From NCBI GenBank assembly GCA_037783545.1, contig JBBELK010000540.1:434001-498000 (forward strand): a stretch of 64,000 nt of DNA, written 5' to 3'. The position numbers were made by a program, and so were the translations under genes. This document shows, one piece after another, positions 54,191 through 64,000 of this stretch. The DNA comes from Henricia sp. BOLD:AAB3569 (Eukaryota > Echinodermata > Asteroidea > Spinulosida > Echinasteridae). How positions within the stretch are numbered: the first letter of the stretch is position 1; every line of letters starts with the position of its first letter. The notes under the pieces are model-generated. The model did not search any database. It was not told where the DNA came from and saw nothing but the letters and a program-made list of their open reading frames with translations.

Positions 54191-54682
54191 GATCCTACAT
54201 GTACACACACATCTTGAAGAGTAAAAAATAAGACTTTATTCGATTATTCTCTTATATGTACAAGTTTAGATATAGAGATATTTACAGCCTGCTGTCATTC
54301 ACCAACAGAAGGCATTAATTACAATTACACAGCTGAAATTTATAACAAATGTTTGTAATTATAATCCTGCAAAGAAAAGCACAGCTCCATGCAAAAAGTT
54401 TAAACTACAGAGTGGTGCAAAAAATACAACCCGTCACAATATATTGATGCTTTTAGGTGGCCCTTTTCGGGGTCACCCTGTACGAAATACACAGTTGATT
54501 TCCCAAAAAAAACCAAGTTTTATCTACCATTGACAAAGCTAACATGAAAAGAATATTTCAAATGAATTTTAGAGGCAAAAACAAAATATTTTAGAGGAAC
54601 CCTCCAGGTAATTTGCTACTCAACAAAATTGAAGGAAAATACTTTATTTCCCCTCAAAATGTTTTTGGGCACAAGTGATCCC
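54191..54682. other. Intergenic, nothing recognised
   Basis: AT-rich sequence with no supported gene or element end. Confidence 0.35.
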
Positions 54683-55013
54683 TTAAAGAGAGGGTACATA
54701 ATTGGTAAACTATTAAAAGCGGTGTTATTTCCACTCGTAATTAAAAGCCATGTCGAGAAAACTGCCTTGAAGAAATTTCAGCCACACAGATGCAGTAATA
54801 CTACAGAAAATCTTGAATGAATAGTAAAAAAGTTGTCTGCAGATAACTTTTTTACTATTCATTCAAGATTTTTCAGGTTATCTGCAGACAACTTTTTTAA
54901 AGAAGCACCTACAGTCGACAATTGCTATCAACACTTTTAGTCGGTTTTTCCTTGTCAACTATTGAAGTAAAATTTTGGGTAACTACCAATTATGTATTTG
55001 AGCTTGAAGCGTA
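54683..55013. mobile_element. TTAA-target MITE with internal hairpin
   Basis: Family member sharing GTTATTTCCACTCGTAATTA and TTGTCAACTATTGAAG. A palindrome, AAAAAAGTTGTCTGCAGATAACTTTTTTA, with a larger surrounding inverted repeat occupies about 54825-54900. Confidence 0.55.
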
Positions 55014-55517
55014 TGCTGTGAGACACAATGGGGGACAATAGTAGGGGGAGTCTCTGCCACATATCGTGCTGCATATGGTATGCCGAGCTCCAGTGGAACT
55101 TATGAGGTTTGTGTTCTGTTGACCACTTGGTAACCAATCACGATAACAGTGATTTATGTTCATAATAAAAGTCTGATTCTTCAATTCCGTTGAGTAGTGT
55201 ATAAGTACACCATTGTAACTCCACAAACAGTTAACTGTATGTGGTAAAATATTTGACAACCCGTCACCTTATCAATTGCGCCCAAGCAAGAAATTTCTTG
55301 AATGCAGAATTATACATCAGTTGCTTTAAAAATTGTTTTAAATATGCAGTATTTCATCTTAAGCAAGGACAATTTAAAAAAAACATGACAACTTTTCAAT
55401 AAATACAAGAGGAGATAAAAGTTTGGCTACCAGTACAAAAAATGACCTTTACATGATGAAAAATGTACATTGTATCACTGACTGACTAGCTCATTTCTAC
55501 ATGAACATGGGTCTTAA
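55014..55517. other. Intergenic with a short CACGATATGTGGCA fragment
   Basis: About 55015-55075 carries GAGACACAATGGGGGACAAT and CTGCCACATATCGTGCTGC, a fragment of the G-run repeat family. The rest is AT-rich and without a gene. Confidence 0.4.
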
Positions 55518-55905
55518 CACAGTAAAGGGGGCATTTTGGCAACACAGACCATATTTTCGAGGAAATACCTTTGTCTGGTCTCAAAATAGAAGAAATAAGA
55601 TTCAGGCCCAAAAAGGATTAAAAATAGTGTGACAACATGCCTTTCTAAAAACCATGTGTACAAATCTCCAATACGCTCGGGACGGACACTTGTGTTACAT
55701 TTTAGGCCATCCTGGTTACGAGCGTATATTGGAAATTTGTACACAGGGTTTTTAGTAAGACATGTCACACTATTTGTAACAATTTGTTGGGCCCAAGTTA
55801 TCTTTTTGGAACAACTGAAACTTATTTCTTTTCATTTGAGACCAGACAAAGGTATTTTCTGGAAAATATGATCTGTGTTGCCAAAATTCCCCCTTTACTG
55901 TGGAA
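55518..55905. mobile_element. Long palindromic foldback element, copy 2
   Basis: Matches 4913-5338, with GGGGGCATTTTGGCAACACA at the left, inverted at the right, and ACACTTGTGTTACATTTTAG near the centre. Confidence 0.7.
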
Positions 55906-56002
55906 AGACTCGCATTTACCATCAGTTACCGTATAACAAGTTCATTTGGTCCACAGATTAATTTTTTTGTACATGACTGAGAAAACACTAATCAGCAGAT
56001 GC

Positions 56003-56151
56003 TATGGACCGTATTGAATAGCAGCCATCTTGTTGGGCAGTTTCTTTGTTCTGTGAGGACATGCATGGTTGCACATTTTGTGCTTACATTGTTGACCAAT
56101 ATAAACAAGACAAGTTGCCCTACAAGATGACAGCTATTTGATACGTTCTAT
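56003..56151. mobile_element. TAGACCGTATTGAATA MITE, copy 2
   Basis: TATGGACCGTATTGAATAGC at the left; ACAGCTATTTGATACGTTCTA at the right. Confidence 0.6.
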
Positions 56152-56191
56152 TCACATGATGCCACACTTCATTGAAATAGTCTTGCTTAAA

Positions 56192-56577
56192 GTTAAAAGG
56201 CACAGGCTCGTCAGCAATGTGCGTGCGCCAAATTCGTACCACGAAATACGCAGCTCCATAGCAAATGCATGGAGCTGCGTATTTTCGTGGCCAAAGTATC
56301 ATTTGCAAAATGAAACCTTTTATTGAAGAATGCAGCAATGCTTCAGAAAACCTTCAAAATTCATGCATGGTTTTTGTGTTACGTGAATGGTAAAAAAAAA
56401 ATGTTTGTATACATGCATTAAAAAAAACTTTCAGTTGTAAATTTATTACATCTTGGCCAGAAATATTCTTTCATGTGGTGTTTGTTTCCATTTCTATCAA
56501 CACTTTGATTAAGTTTTCTTGTTAACTCATAAAGTAACATTTCGGGTCATTTCAAATGATACAATGGGCTTTAACGG
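56192..56577. mobile_element. Half palindromic MITE joined to a TTAA MITE
   Basis: About 56192-56290 is a half copy of the CACAGGCTCGTCAGCA palindrome. It runs directly into a 3874-family TTAA MITE (to the GGGCTTTAA near 56577). The missing half suggests a deletion or a template switch at the junction. Confidence 0.5.
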
Positions 56578-57761
56578 TCAAGACGACCCATCCAGTGTTT
56601 CAGGCAATACCAGTCTGCTGTGCCTCTTGCACTACTGTATTTCAGATACTTGGTGCAGCTTGCCACACATCTTATTGGAGCCAGTTGAGTTAATCTCAAA
56701 AATATGCAGTGTTGTTTTTGATGATATAACAATTGACTAATCATTTTGGAAAAACCAATTGTTTTTAGAAATTTAATTTAATCTCCGACTCCTGCTTCAA
56801 ATGCCTGGATTTTGGGGCTATAATTAATACAGCAGATGCTTTCATCAACCTGCTTAAAATTTAATTTCCTTCGGTGTATTTTGAATCATCATCCTTTTTG
56901 CCAAGTGTGCCCGATAACACTAACTTGTTATATAATGTTCTGGCACAATACCTAAAGGGTTGTAGTGGTCTAAATCCACATGGGTTGTGGGTTCGAATCC
57001 CATCCGGGCCCGTTTAGGATACAGATGCCTTTGGGAAAGGTATTTTGCCATAAACTGCCTCCCCACCCTGGAGGAAATAGGCACGTGCATGTGAATTCAT
57101 TTTTTTTTTTAATTGGCAACTTGAAATGCAAATGTAACAAACTAACATTTTGGCTCCTGTTTTTATGGAAAGACCCACATATAAAGACGAAACAGACCGT
57201 CTGTTTTGTGACAAAAATAACAGCAATTATTCTAGCAATGGAATGGCATTTGCCATAATTTCTTCGTCCTCGAATTCATTCATCAACAAATGCCAGTGCC
57301 TTTTAAATTTCCAACAAACTCCAAGATTTACTACACATGATAAATTGGGTAAACATTTTACACAATTTACACTGAATACGCTCCAATCTACATATACAAG
57401 TTTGGTAGTTTTCTGTACATTTTCATAAAAAATTCCAATCTTTATAAAGTTTTTAACATGAAACAAGAGGTATAAACGCATATTTTATGCACATTAGAAT
57501 GTTAAACTGTTCATTTCATTTATGACCGATGATGAGTAAATGTTGTCTACACCCTCACAAAAATTAGCCTTTTTTACAATGTACAAAATATTCACTTTTT
57601 TAATTACCTTCTTTGTACAATTTGTTTAAACCTTCGATAACCATTTCTTATTTTCAATATCTCATGGGAAAAATAGTCATTTTTCTCACACACAATTAAT
57701 AAAAAAGGTAGTTTAAGTAGAGATAGATTTCTATTTACAAAACTTTATCAGAATAAACCCT
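56578..57761. other. Intergenic, one SINE fragment
   Basis: No credible exon. About 56955-57010 contains GTGGGTTCGAATCCCATCCG, a tRNA box B and part of a tRNA-derived SINE. Several open frames of 70-92 codons in AT-rich sequence show no family motif. Confidence 0.4.
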
Positions 57762-57928
57762 TTCACGGTTATTGATGCCATGTTGCTCAGGGGGCAAAAG
57801 AACACCGTTGCTATGCTCACGTGTTCAGTAGAATATTTTTGTTACGATCCGCGCACGCACGCACATGGCAACGCGTGTTCACAGTGCCCCGTGAACAAGA
57901 TGGCGTTGATAACCGTAAAAGGGTTTAT
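57762..57928. mobile_element. AATAAACCCTTTCACGGTTAT MITE
   Basis: AATAAACCCTTTCACGGTTA at the left; TAACCGTAAAAGGGTTTATT at the right, with GATGCCATG/GATGGCGTTG continuing the arms. About 165 bp. Confidence 0.7.
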
Positions 57929-58815
57929 TTAGATTCTCAAAGTCAGCCACTCAAATCAAACACCGTTTGAAAAGAAATGAAGACCCAATTAAACGAAATT
58001 GTTAAAAGAGACACCATGAATCTTTCAAAGAAAAAAATGCTGTACAACTATTTATGGGAAGCCACTGGTGGGAAATCAATAAGCACTTCGTGTGGTTAAG
58101 TTAATGTCTGGGAAACCAAGTTTATGGTGGGCCAATTGCACGGTGCTGCTAAAAGGGAAGTATGTGTGGACTCAAAAAAAAACCATAGACAACTATGACC
58201 CACTGAAAAGCAGATTATTATTATTACTTCTTTCTGATACTGAAATCAAGGATTTCTCAAAAGTGCCCATTGCACTGTCGCTCGCAAATGTGAGGAAACC
58301 TATCAGGAGAAGACGATGAATTGGAAACAGCCAGAGACACCGGGGAATCCCCTTGCTCTTCACGAAAGAATGCTCTGGCATCTTTAAAGTGCGTTACCTA
58401 ACACACTGGACCAACAGCTTTACATCCCTTTCGCAGGATGAAGCAAGTGTGTTTAAGTGCCTTGCTCAAGGGCACAGGTACCCCGCCGGGTATCGAACCT
58501 GCAACCCCAAGTTTTCACCCGAGTCAGTGACCCAAACCACTCGGCCACGGTACCCCACATAACAGATACAACCTTTACAAAGAATGGCAGTGATGCCTTG
58601 TATTATGGGCGGCACCATTTTGTCCAAATACTGGGCGAAGAATAACGGAGTTGTACACAAAATGTCATTCGTTGCCCAGTTTTCAGACAAAATGAAGACC
58701 CCTTTATACAAGGCATCGTCGCAATTGCTATTCTTTGTGAAGTTCGTATCTGCTTTTCATTAAGTCATAGTTCTTGTTCTTTGTATAACAAGCTGCACTT
58801 GTTTCGCACCGTCTA
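57929..58815. other. Intergenic with a SINE-like fragment
   Basis: About 58395-58560 is a copy of the repeat at 29995 (GTGCCTTGCTCAAGGGCACA ... ACTCGGCCACGGTACCCCAC). No exon or RNA gene was seen in the rest. Confidence 0.4.
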
Positions 58816-58971
58816 TAGACCGTATCGAATAATCGCCATTTCGTGGGGCAGTTCATTTGTTCCTTGATGACATGCATGGTTGCACATATTGTGCTTCCAT
58901 TGTTAAACGGTTTAAGTAACAAAAGGTGGCCCACGAAATGGTGGCTATTTGATACAGTCTATTGTTTCTTC
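58816..58971. mobile_element. TAGACCGTATTGAATA MITE, copy 3
   Basis: TAGACCGTATCGAATAATCG at the left is inverted as GGTGGCTATTTGATACAGTCTA at the right; the best-preserved ends of the three copies. Confidence 0.65.
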
Positions 58972-59603
58972 GGCGCACTTTAACAACAGGGTTCAGTTTT
59001 TTTAAGGATGTTGTAAGGTGAAGGAGTGCTTAGGGTGCGGGGTAAAAAAATGGCATTGTTAAATATTCATGAAGCTGTCAGTGTACAACCTCCCATAACA
59101 TATTTCTTCTCTTTTAAAAACGTTCAACAATTTTGGAAGTAAAATTACACAATTCTAAAATTCTGCCCTGCAAAATAATTTTCAATGGAAATTCAATTTT
59201 AAATCATTTAGCACCAGTCACCTCAGCAATAGAAAATACATATCACCCATCTTAAGTTCAAATGAATTGCTATAATATACAGAGCCGGTTTTAGTTTCAT
59301 TATGCACAGCTGTATAGTATATAAACTTGCACAAAAAATGTAAAAATGAAACTGAAAGTAAAGGAAGATATGTACACATGTACATGTTTATTGTTGCGTC
59401 AACTGATTATAAACAAAACCCAACATTTTATGTGATTAATCTGAGCATGTGATAAACATTATCTAACAGGCTAAGGTCATGAAAAATGTTGACTAAGCAG
59501 GCCCATTGTGGGTTGCTTTTCAACTGTTGTGCGTTCATTTCTCTCCATCCAAGTGACTACTACAAAATTATTTTCTGTGTTGGAGTCAATTACATTTTGA
59601 GCA
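58972..59603. other. Intergenic, no gene seen
   Basis: AT-rich sequence with no supported exon or element end. Confidence 0.35.
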
Positions 59604-60210
59604 GGCCTTGAAATACACTCCTTTCGCAGTGGTTTCCGCGCCCCACTAGTTCGTCCGCTCCAACCACTGCTGAACTTGGCAGGGTTTTCTGCGAAGCCAA
59701 TCAAGTCGTCAGGATTGTTGCAAGGATAGCCAATCACACTAGGGTATTGCACCGCGCCTCCTAGTTCATGCATATGCATACACTGCGTTGCTCAACATGG
59801 ATTATTATTTCCAAATCGCGACCGTTTTTCAACCCGGAGTTGATGTTATTCCATCTGATTTACACCTTCTGACGGATGTAGAGTGATCATAAGGAGGGAT
59901 TAGTGATTTCCGTGAAACAACTACTTATACTGTATAAAGCCACACTGACAACAACCAGGACGAAACTATACTGCAGTCGACGCGACAGTGGGCAGAGCAA
60001 CATGCCGAGTGCAGTGTTGACGTGGGCGCAGCCATGTTTACTGTGTCAGGAGACAGAATCCAGCCAATCATGGCAAGTGTCATCCAGGCCTGGTCTTAGG
60101 TGACGACTCGCACGCGCTTTACAGAAAACCCTTCTAAGTTCAGCATTGGTTGAAGCGGACGCACTAGTGGGGGCGGAAACCAGCGCGAAAGGAGTGTAGC
60201 CTTGAAATTA
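59604..60210. mobile_element. Inverted-repeat element of about 600 bp
   Basis: CCTTGAAATACACTCCTTTC at the left is inverted as GAAAGGAGTGTAGCCTTGAAA at the right. The arms run about 90 bases, including CCACTAGTTCGTCCGCT against AGCGGACGCACTAGTGG. A 100-codon minus-strand open frame crosses the left arm and is a by-product. Confidence 0.65.
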
Positions 60211-61605
60211 ACCGAGGCAATCAAATCCGAGGCATTGGCCCTAATGCCCCTTCAAGATGCACTTTCTTGGCCAGCATGCGCTATAATGAAACACTACGAA
60301 GGAAAAGATAAATGTAAATAATGACAAAAAAAACACCTTTAGCCTGTCTTTAAAAACAAATTCAAAATTGAAGCTACATTGTATACAGTTGTCTATGGAT
60401 GCTACATGTACAGGTATTTTAGGAAATATTGCACACAAGTTGGTAATGCTAAATAGGTCATAACAGTAAGCTCCTGGTTCTTTTTTAAACAAAAATTCAA
60501 ATTCAAAACTTGGCATAATGCCACACAAATAATAATAATCAACTTCACAGTTTATCGGATGCGAGTCATCAGCAGATTGGATGTTCACAAACAAGGAAAA
60601 CATGGTTAGTATTATAAAAGGGAAAAGTAAAGTATGGGCAAAGTTAACTAATTTGTTATTGCAAATTTTTTTTTGCGAAAAGGGAATGCCCAAATTCAAT
60701 ATCCTAAACAAAATTTCAAATAGATTGGGAATGACATATTTCATTGTTTACGAAGCATAAAAGCCTTTCACTGTTATCCCATTCTCAGTGAATGTCATAC
60801 TACACTTCCGAATTTTCTTTTCTCGATAACCGCAAATACATTTTATTTTTTACTGGAGTTCTGAGCATGACAGTCACTAAGAAGTTGTTTCTTGTCAACT
60901 TGACGCCGAGCCAAACTTAACACTAAGCAAAACCTGATTCTAAGCAAAACCAGGGAACATTTTCATGGTAATGCTAAGCGCAAAAATTTGCTTAGCACTT
61001 TAAATTTTATTTGCTTTGCGTAAATGGGTTACTAGCCTAAATTGCAAGACAACTTAGCAACAGTAGTAGAACACTGGTCAATCGTAAAACATGTTACATA
61101 CAGTTTTGGCTGGTAACCCATTTTTTTGCTAAGATAAATTTGTTCAGCTAAGCCAATTTTGCATTTAGCGCCATGGAATTAGTCCCTGACCACACTTGAC
61201 ACTGAGCAAAACCTGACACTAAGCCAGATTTTACATTCAGCCAAACTCAGCAAACATGGCTTTGCACTAAGGCAGCAAGCACTATTGCACAATGATAGAA
61301 GGCCCCCTAGCCAGCTAGGTAGCCTTCTATCCACCATCTTTGTCAAACCTCATTTCTCATCTTTTTTTAACACTTCCTCCGTTACTGCTGTTGCTGCCTG
61401 TGTAATTCTACACTGCTTACAAAAAAATAAGACTCAAACGAAAATTTAAAAATAAAAATAAATTTCAGCCTTAATTTTTTTCATGACGAGTTTACGTTAT
61501 TCATTAAATATGCTTTTTTTCTGTATCACTTGCTGTAGAAAACACGAAAACAAATTGAAATGATACAATGGGCCTTTAAATATCCTGCGGCATGACTAGG
61601 GCAGG
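60211..61605. other. Intergenic with a decayed MITE
   Basis: About 60930-61190 has repeated CTAAGCAAAACC/GCTTAGCA words and ends GCGCCATGGAATTAGTCCCT, a relative of the GGGCCAATTTCATGG family. A 167-codon minus-strand open frame at 60241-60744 is AT-rich, hydrophobic and without a recognisable domain; I do not call it a gene. Confidence 0.4.
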
Positions 61606-61868
61606 GTTCACACGAATCCCAACTTATTGTAGTATTACCATAGTATTACCAGATTTTGCACGTTTGACTGCAAATTTATTGTGATTGTATCATAATCAGT
61701 GAATGACGAGAATTCTCATCGTTGTTATCGATTGTAATCCATATGTAATATATTGGCAAACTTGTGCGACCCCGTCTCGTCGTCATATTACAATACATTC
61801 CATGAGCCCCAACTTCAAAACAACTCTTGTAATGCTCCCTGTTGCAACACGCCACTCGTGTGAACGTA
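61606..61868. mobile_element. GGTTCACACGAATCC MITE (hAT-like)
   Basis: GGTTCACACGAATCCCAACT at the left; CGCCACTCGTGTGAACG at the right. Related in words (TTGTAATACAAT type) to 27899-28428. Confidence 0.55.
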
Positions 61869-61929
61869 ATCTAGGACCAATAGGCTTGGAAGGGCATGCA
61901 GGGTCTTGGATACACACTGCGATTCAGCA

Positions 61930-62356
61930 TGGCACCTCACATCATTGGTTCCCCAGTGTTCGAATTCCCCGTCTCACCATCACTTTCCCCATAGCTGCTG
62001 CTGCTGCAGTTGTAAGGGCTTGCAGGACCTTGGATACATAAACGCTTCACATCATTGGGTCCCCAGTGTCCGAGTTTCCCGTTTCACTGTCACTTTCCCC
62101 ATAGCTGCTGCTGGACTTGTGAGGGCTTGCAGGGCCTTGGATACATAACGCCTCACATCATTGGTTCCCCAGTGTCCGAGTTCACCGTCTCACCATCACT
62201 TTTCCTCATAGCTGCTGCTGGACTTGTAAGGGCTTGCAGGACCTTGGATACATAATGCTTCACATCATTGGGTCCCCAGTGTCCGAGTTTCCCGTCTCAC
62301 TGTCACTTTCCCCATAGCTGCTGCTGGACTTGTGATGGCTTGCAGGGCTTTAGATA
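61930..62356 (-). repeat. Four tandem copies of the terminal-exon tail
   Basis: Four units of about 107 bases, with the shared CCCCAGTGT at 61951, 62061, 62167 and 62274, downstream of the terminal exon on the minus strand. On that strand most start after CACAAG or CAACTG with TCCAGCAGCAGCTATGGGG. The unit nearest the exon reads SSSSYGESDSETGNSDTGDPMM then stop, closely matching the SSSYGDSDSETGNSDTGEP of the real exon. They may be extra terminal exons or non-coding 3' duplications; the AG before each has a poor pyrimidine tract. Units nearest each other differ at few sites. Confidence 0.75.
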
Positions 62357-62508
62357 CTGTAAAAAACCCTGTATAAGGCGCACTTTTTTCCTCTTGGCAA
62401 ATAATCGTGATGCGCCTTAATGGGTATAAGGCACAATGTACCAGCTGTCTTCAGTTGGAGGTGCGCCTTATAGATAAGTGCGCCTTTAATATACACTGAT
62501 TTTACGGG
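62357..62508. mobile_element. TA-target MITE with GGCGCACTT inverted ends
   Basis: CTGTAAAAAACCCTGTATAA...GGCGCACTT at the left; AAGTGCGCC...GATTTTACGG at the right; flanked by TA on both sides. 152 bp, Tc1/mariner-like by target and size. It is inserted between the terminal exon and its tandem copies and contains the last Pro codon and the stop codon of the exon. Confidence 0.75.
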
Positions 62509-62832
62509 TACATAACACTTGGTTCCCCAGTGTCCGAATTCCCTGTTTCGCTATCACTGTCCCCATAGCTACTACTGCCGCTGCTATCGCTGCAACTTCC
62601 CGACCGGCCGCTCGTACTACTCCCGTCGTCCGGACAGCCTGCCTCGTTGGGGAAATCGTCATCTTCATCCATGTCCTCGTCCTCCGAGTTATCCACGTAG
62701 TGATTGATTGGCTCAGTACCAAACTCCGGGGGCGAGTTCTCTAGCGGTGATAGGGACGGCACTTTCTTGACGAGTTCTGGTTTGCGGTGGCTCTTCATGT
62801 GGGCACTCCTACTCTTCACTTTGTAAAACACC
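62502..62832 (-). CDS. Terminal exon of TRERF1/MIDEAS-like corepressor gene
   Basis: Minus-strand exon with acceptor TTCAG at its start (62832, phase 2) and stop at 62502-62504. It encodes about 110 residues beginning VFYKVKSRSAHMKSHRKP, the C-terminal half of a C2H2 zinc finger. This sequence is characteristic of the TRERF1/MIDEAS/ZNF541 group: ELM2-SANT proteins that scaffold HDAC1/2 (MiDAC-type) complexes in the nucleus. The tail is PLENSPPEFGTEP, then an acid run (DNSEDEDMDEDDDF), then Ser/Gly/Asp-rich sequence ending GEPSVMYP. The rest of the gene, with the ELM2 and SANT domains, must lie beyond the right edge. The final Pro and stop come from an inserted MITE. Which paralog it resembles most cannot be decided from this exon. 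Confidence 0.85.
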
Positions 62833-64000
62833 CTGAATTACAAAAAGATAAAGTAATCGTACTGTGATCTTGAAACTGCTACATTTATTTCCAATGATAG
62901 ATGCATAATGCTTTGAGTTTTAAATCCAGGCAGACAGGACTTTGAGATTACAAAACAGAACTTTAGTACTCAGTGTGAGACTAAGCTTGGGCTGTACGTA
63001 CATCGACCTGTGATTTCCTTGAAACTCATCTGTGGAATGACTGGAGAAAGTTCATTTTTACTGAAAGAAATTCTCATCAAATCACATTGTTTCTTTGTAC
63101 TTAAAATTAGTGTGACCTTGTTTGATTTTTGTTGTTTGGAAAGAATCAGACTTTTTTACATTCACAGATATAGACCGGCAGCCCAGAGGGTTTTGGTTAA
63201 ACGAACGAGGTACCAACAACCGAGGGCAGGAACATTTAGGAAGTGACCTAGTATTTGCAGATCTGGACGTCTGCCGGGGTCCCTCTGCTGCGTTTGACCC
63301 CTGGGGATCCCCAAAGGGGGCCAAAAACTGCGCTGGGTCAAACATTCGAGGTACCACATGAAACTAGGTTTAGATGAAAGAGCACATCACATAAAGTACA
63401 GAATGGCCCTCGCCAGACGAATTTTCTGCTGCAAAAGTCCCGCCAGACGCCCGCCAAAATTTAATTCCATATAATAAATGCAAGATACAACGGCCGTCGA
63501 CAAACGCGTCCATTTGTTTTGAACGGGTAGCTTTGACAGACGGCTGTTTCATCCGGCGTAAATCTGGGAGCGCTGTGATTGACTATGTTGAGTGGAGGTC
63601 TCGGGTACTGGGTTGGCACAAAAAGTGGACACAGTATCCATATACCATGTACCAAAATAATAACTTTCTTAATTCAGCTTTGTCCATTTGTTTGCGAATT
63701 CACTGAAGAAGAGACAAGAACCGGGTGAGATTATGTACAGCGCAAGAATTTCTTGGTTGGTCACCATGGGTTATGTAGACAGAAAGAGACATTAGTACCT
63801 GAATACTCAATGTATATAAAAAATTGACGCGCGTCGATGTGAGAAAAAGCGACGTGGACAGAATATTGTAAGACACAAAATCAAGTTGGGCGAAAATGTT
63901 GATGTGGTTATCACAACGTCGTTTCACTCCAAATTTCCAGTCCAAACCGCTTTCTGTGAAGCGACGCGTGTCGAATTTACGCATAAAAAGGCTAGTGTGT
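62833..64000. other. Intron of the TRERF1/MIDEAS-like gene
   Basis: Sequence upstream of the terminal exon, hence presumably intron. No further exon with a zinc-finger CxxC or SANT motif was found on the minus strand. The open frames here show no family motif. Confidence 0.4.

Noticed and set aside
59477-59779. 100-codon minus-strand open frame
   Set aside because: It crosses the arm of an inverted-repeat element whose inverse copy lies at about 60120-60210.
60241-60744. 167-codon minus-strand open frame with hydrophobic stretches
   Set aside because: Very AT-rich, no domain or splice support, no homology recognised; probably chance.

Overview
The window looks like nuclear DNA of an invertebrate deuterostome, most likely an echinoderm or close relative. 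Four multi-exon animal genes with GT-AG introns are present, plus the last exon of a fifth. Background DNA is AT-rich and crowded with short inverted-repeat transposons. The species call is inference.

Layout: 1-2110 is a GC-rich decayed tandem array. 2111-10340 has no gene I recognise and holds MITEs and foldback repeats. 10360-16601 (+) is a three-exon HD-domain gene of the PhnZ/TmpB type (oxidative phosphonate cleavage), with a one-base frame discontinuity in exon 1. 16602-20936 is transposon-rich. 20937-24548 (-) is a complete three-exon proline racemase/L3HYPDH family gene. 27739-36942 (-) is a six-exon mitochondrial ribosomal protein S10 gene. 37472-51527 (+) is an eight-exon axonemal dynein light chain 1 gene (DNAL1), whose last intron holds a nearly whole Ngaro-type tyrosine-recombinase retroelement at about 45.2-50.0 kb. 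51528-62501 is intergenic and repeat-rich. 62502-62832 (-) is the terminal exon of a TRERF1/MIDEAS-like corepressor gene, followed by four tandem copies of its acidic tail.

The genes do different jobs: phosphonate oxidation, proline/hydroxyproline metabolism, mitochondrial translation, ciliary motility and chromatin regulation. They do not form a pathway. Their order is informative. MRPS10, DNAL1 and the TRERF1/MIDEAS relative sit side by side here. In human, MRPS10 neighbours TRERF1 on 6p21 and DNAL1 neighbours MIDEAS on 14q24, so this window appears to keep the arrangement that predates the vertebrate genome duplications. MRPS10 and DNAL1 diverge from a shared interval of about 530 bp.

Most of the rest is DNA transposon debris: several TTAA-target MITE families, a six-copy family with an internal TTCGCCCC repeat, TA-target MITEs, Tc1/mariner remnants, tRNA-related SINEs, nested insertions and a 47-bp perfect palindrome flanked by a 10-bp direct repeat. 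Several MITEs lie within a few bases of splice sites, and one supplies the stop codon of the last exon of the TRERF1/MIDEAS-like gene.
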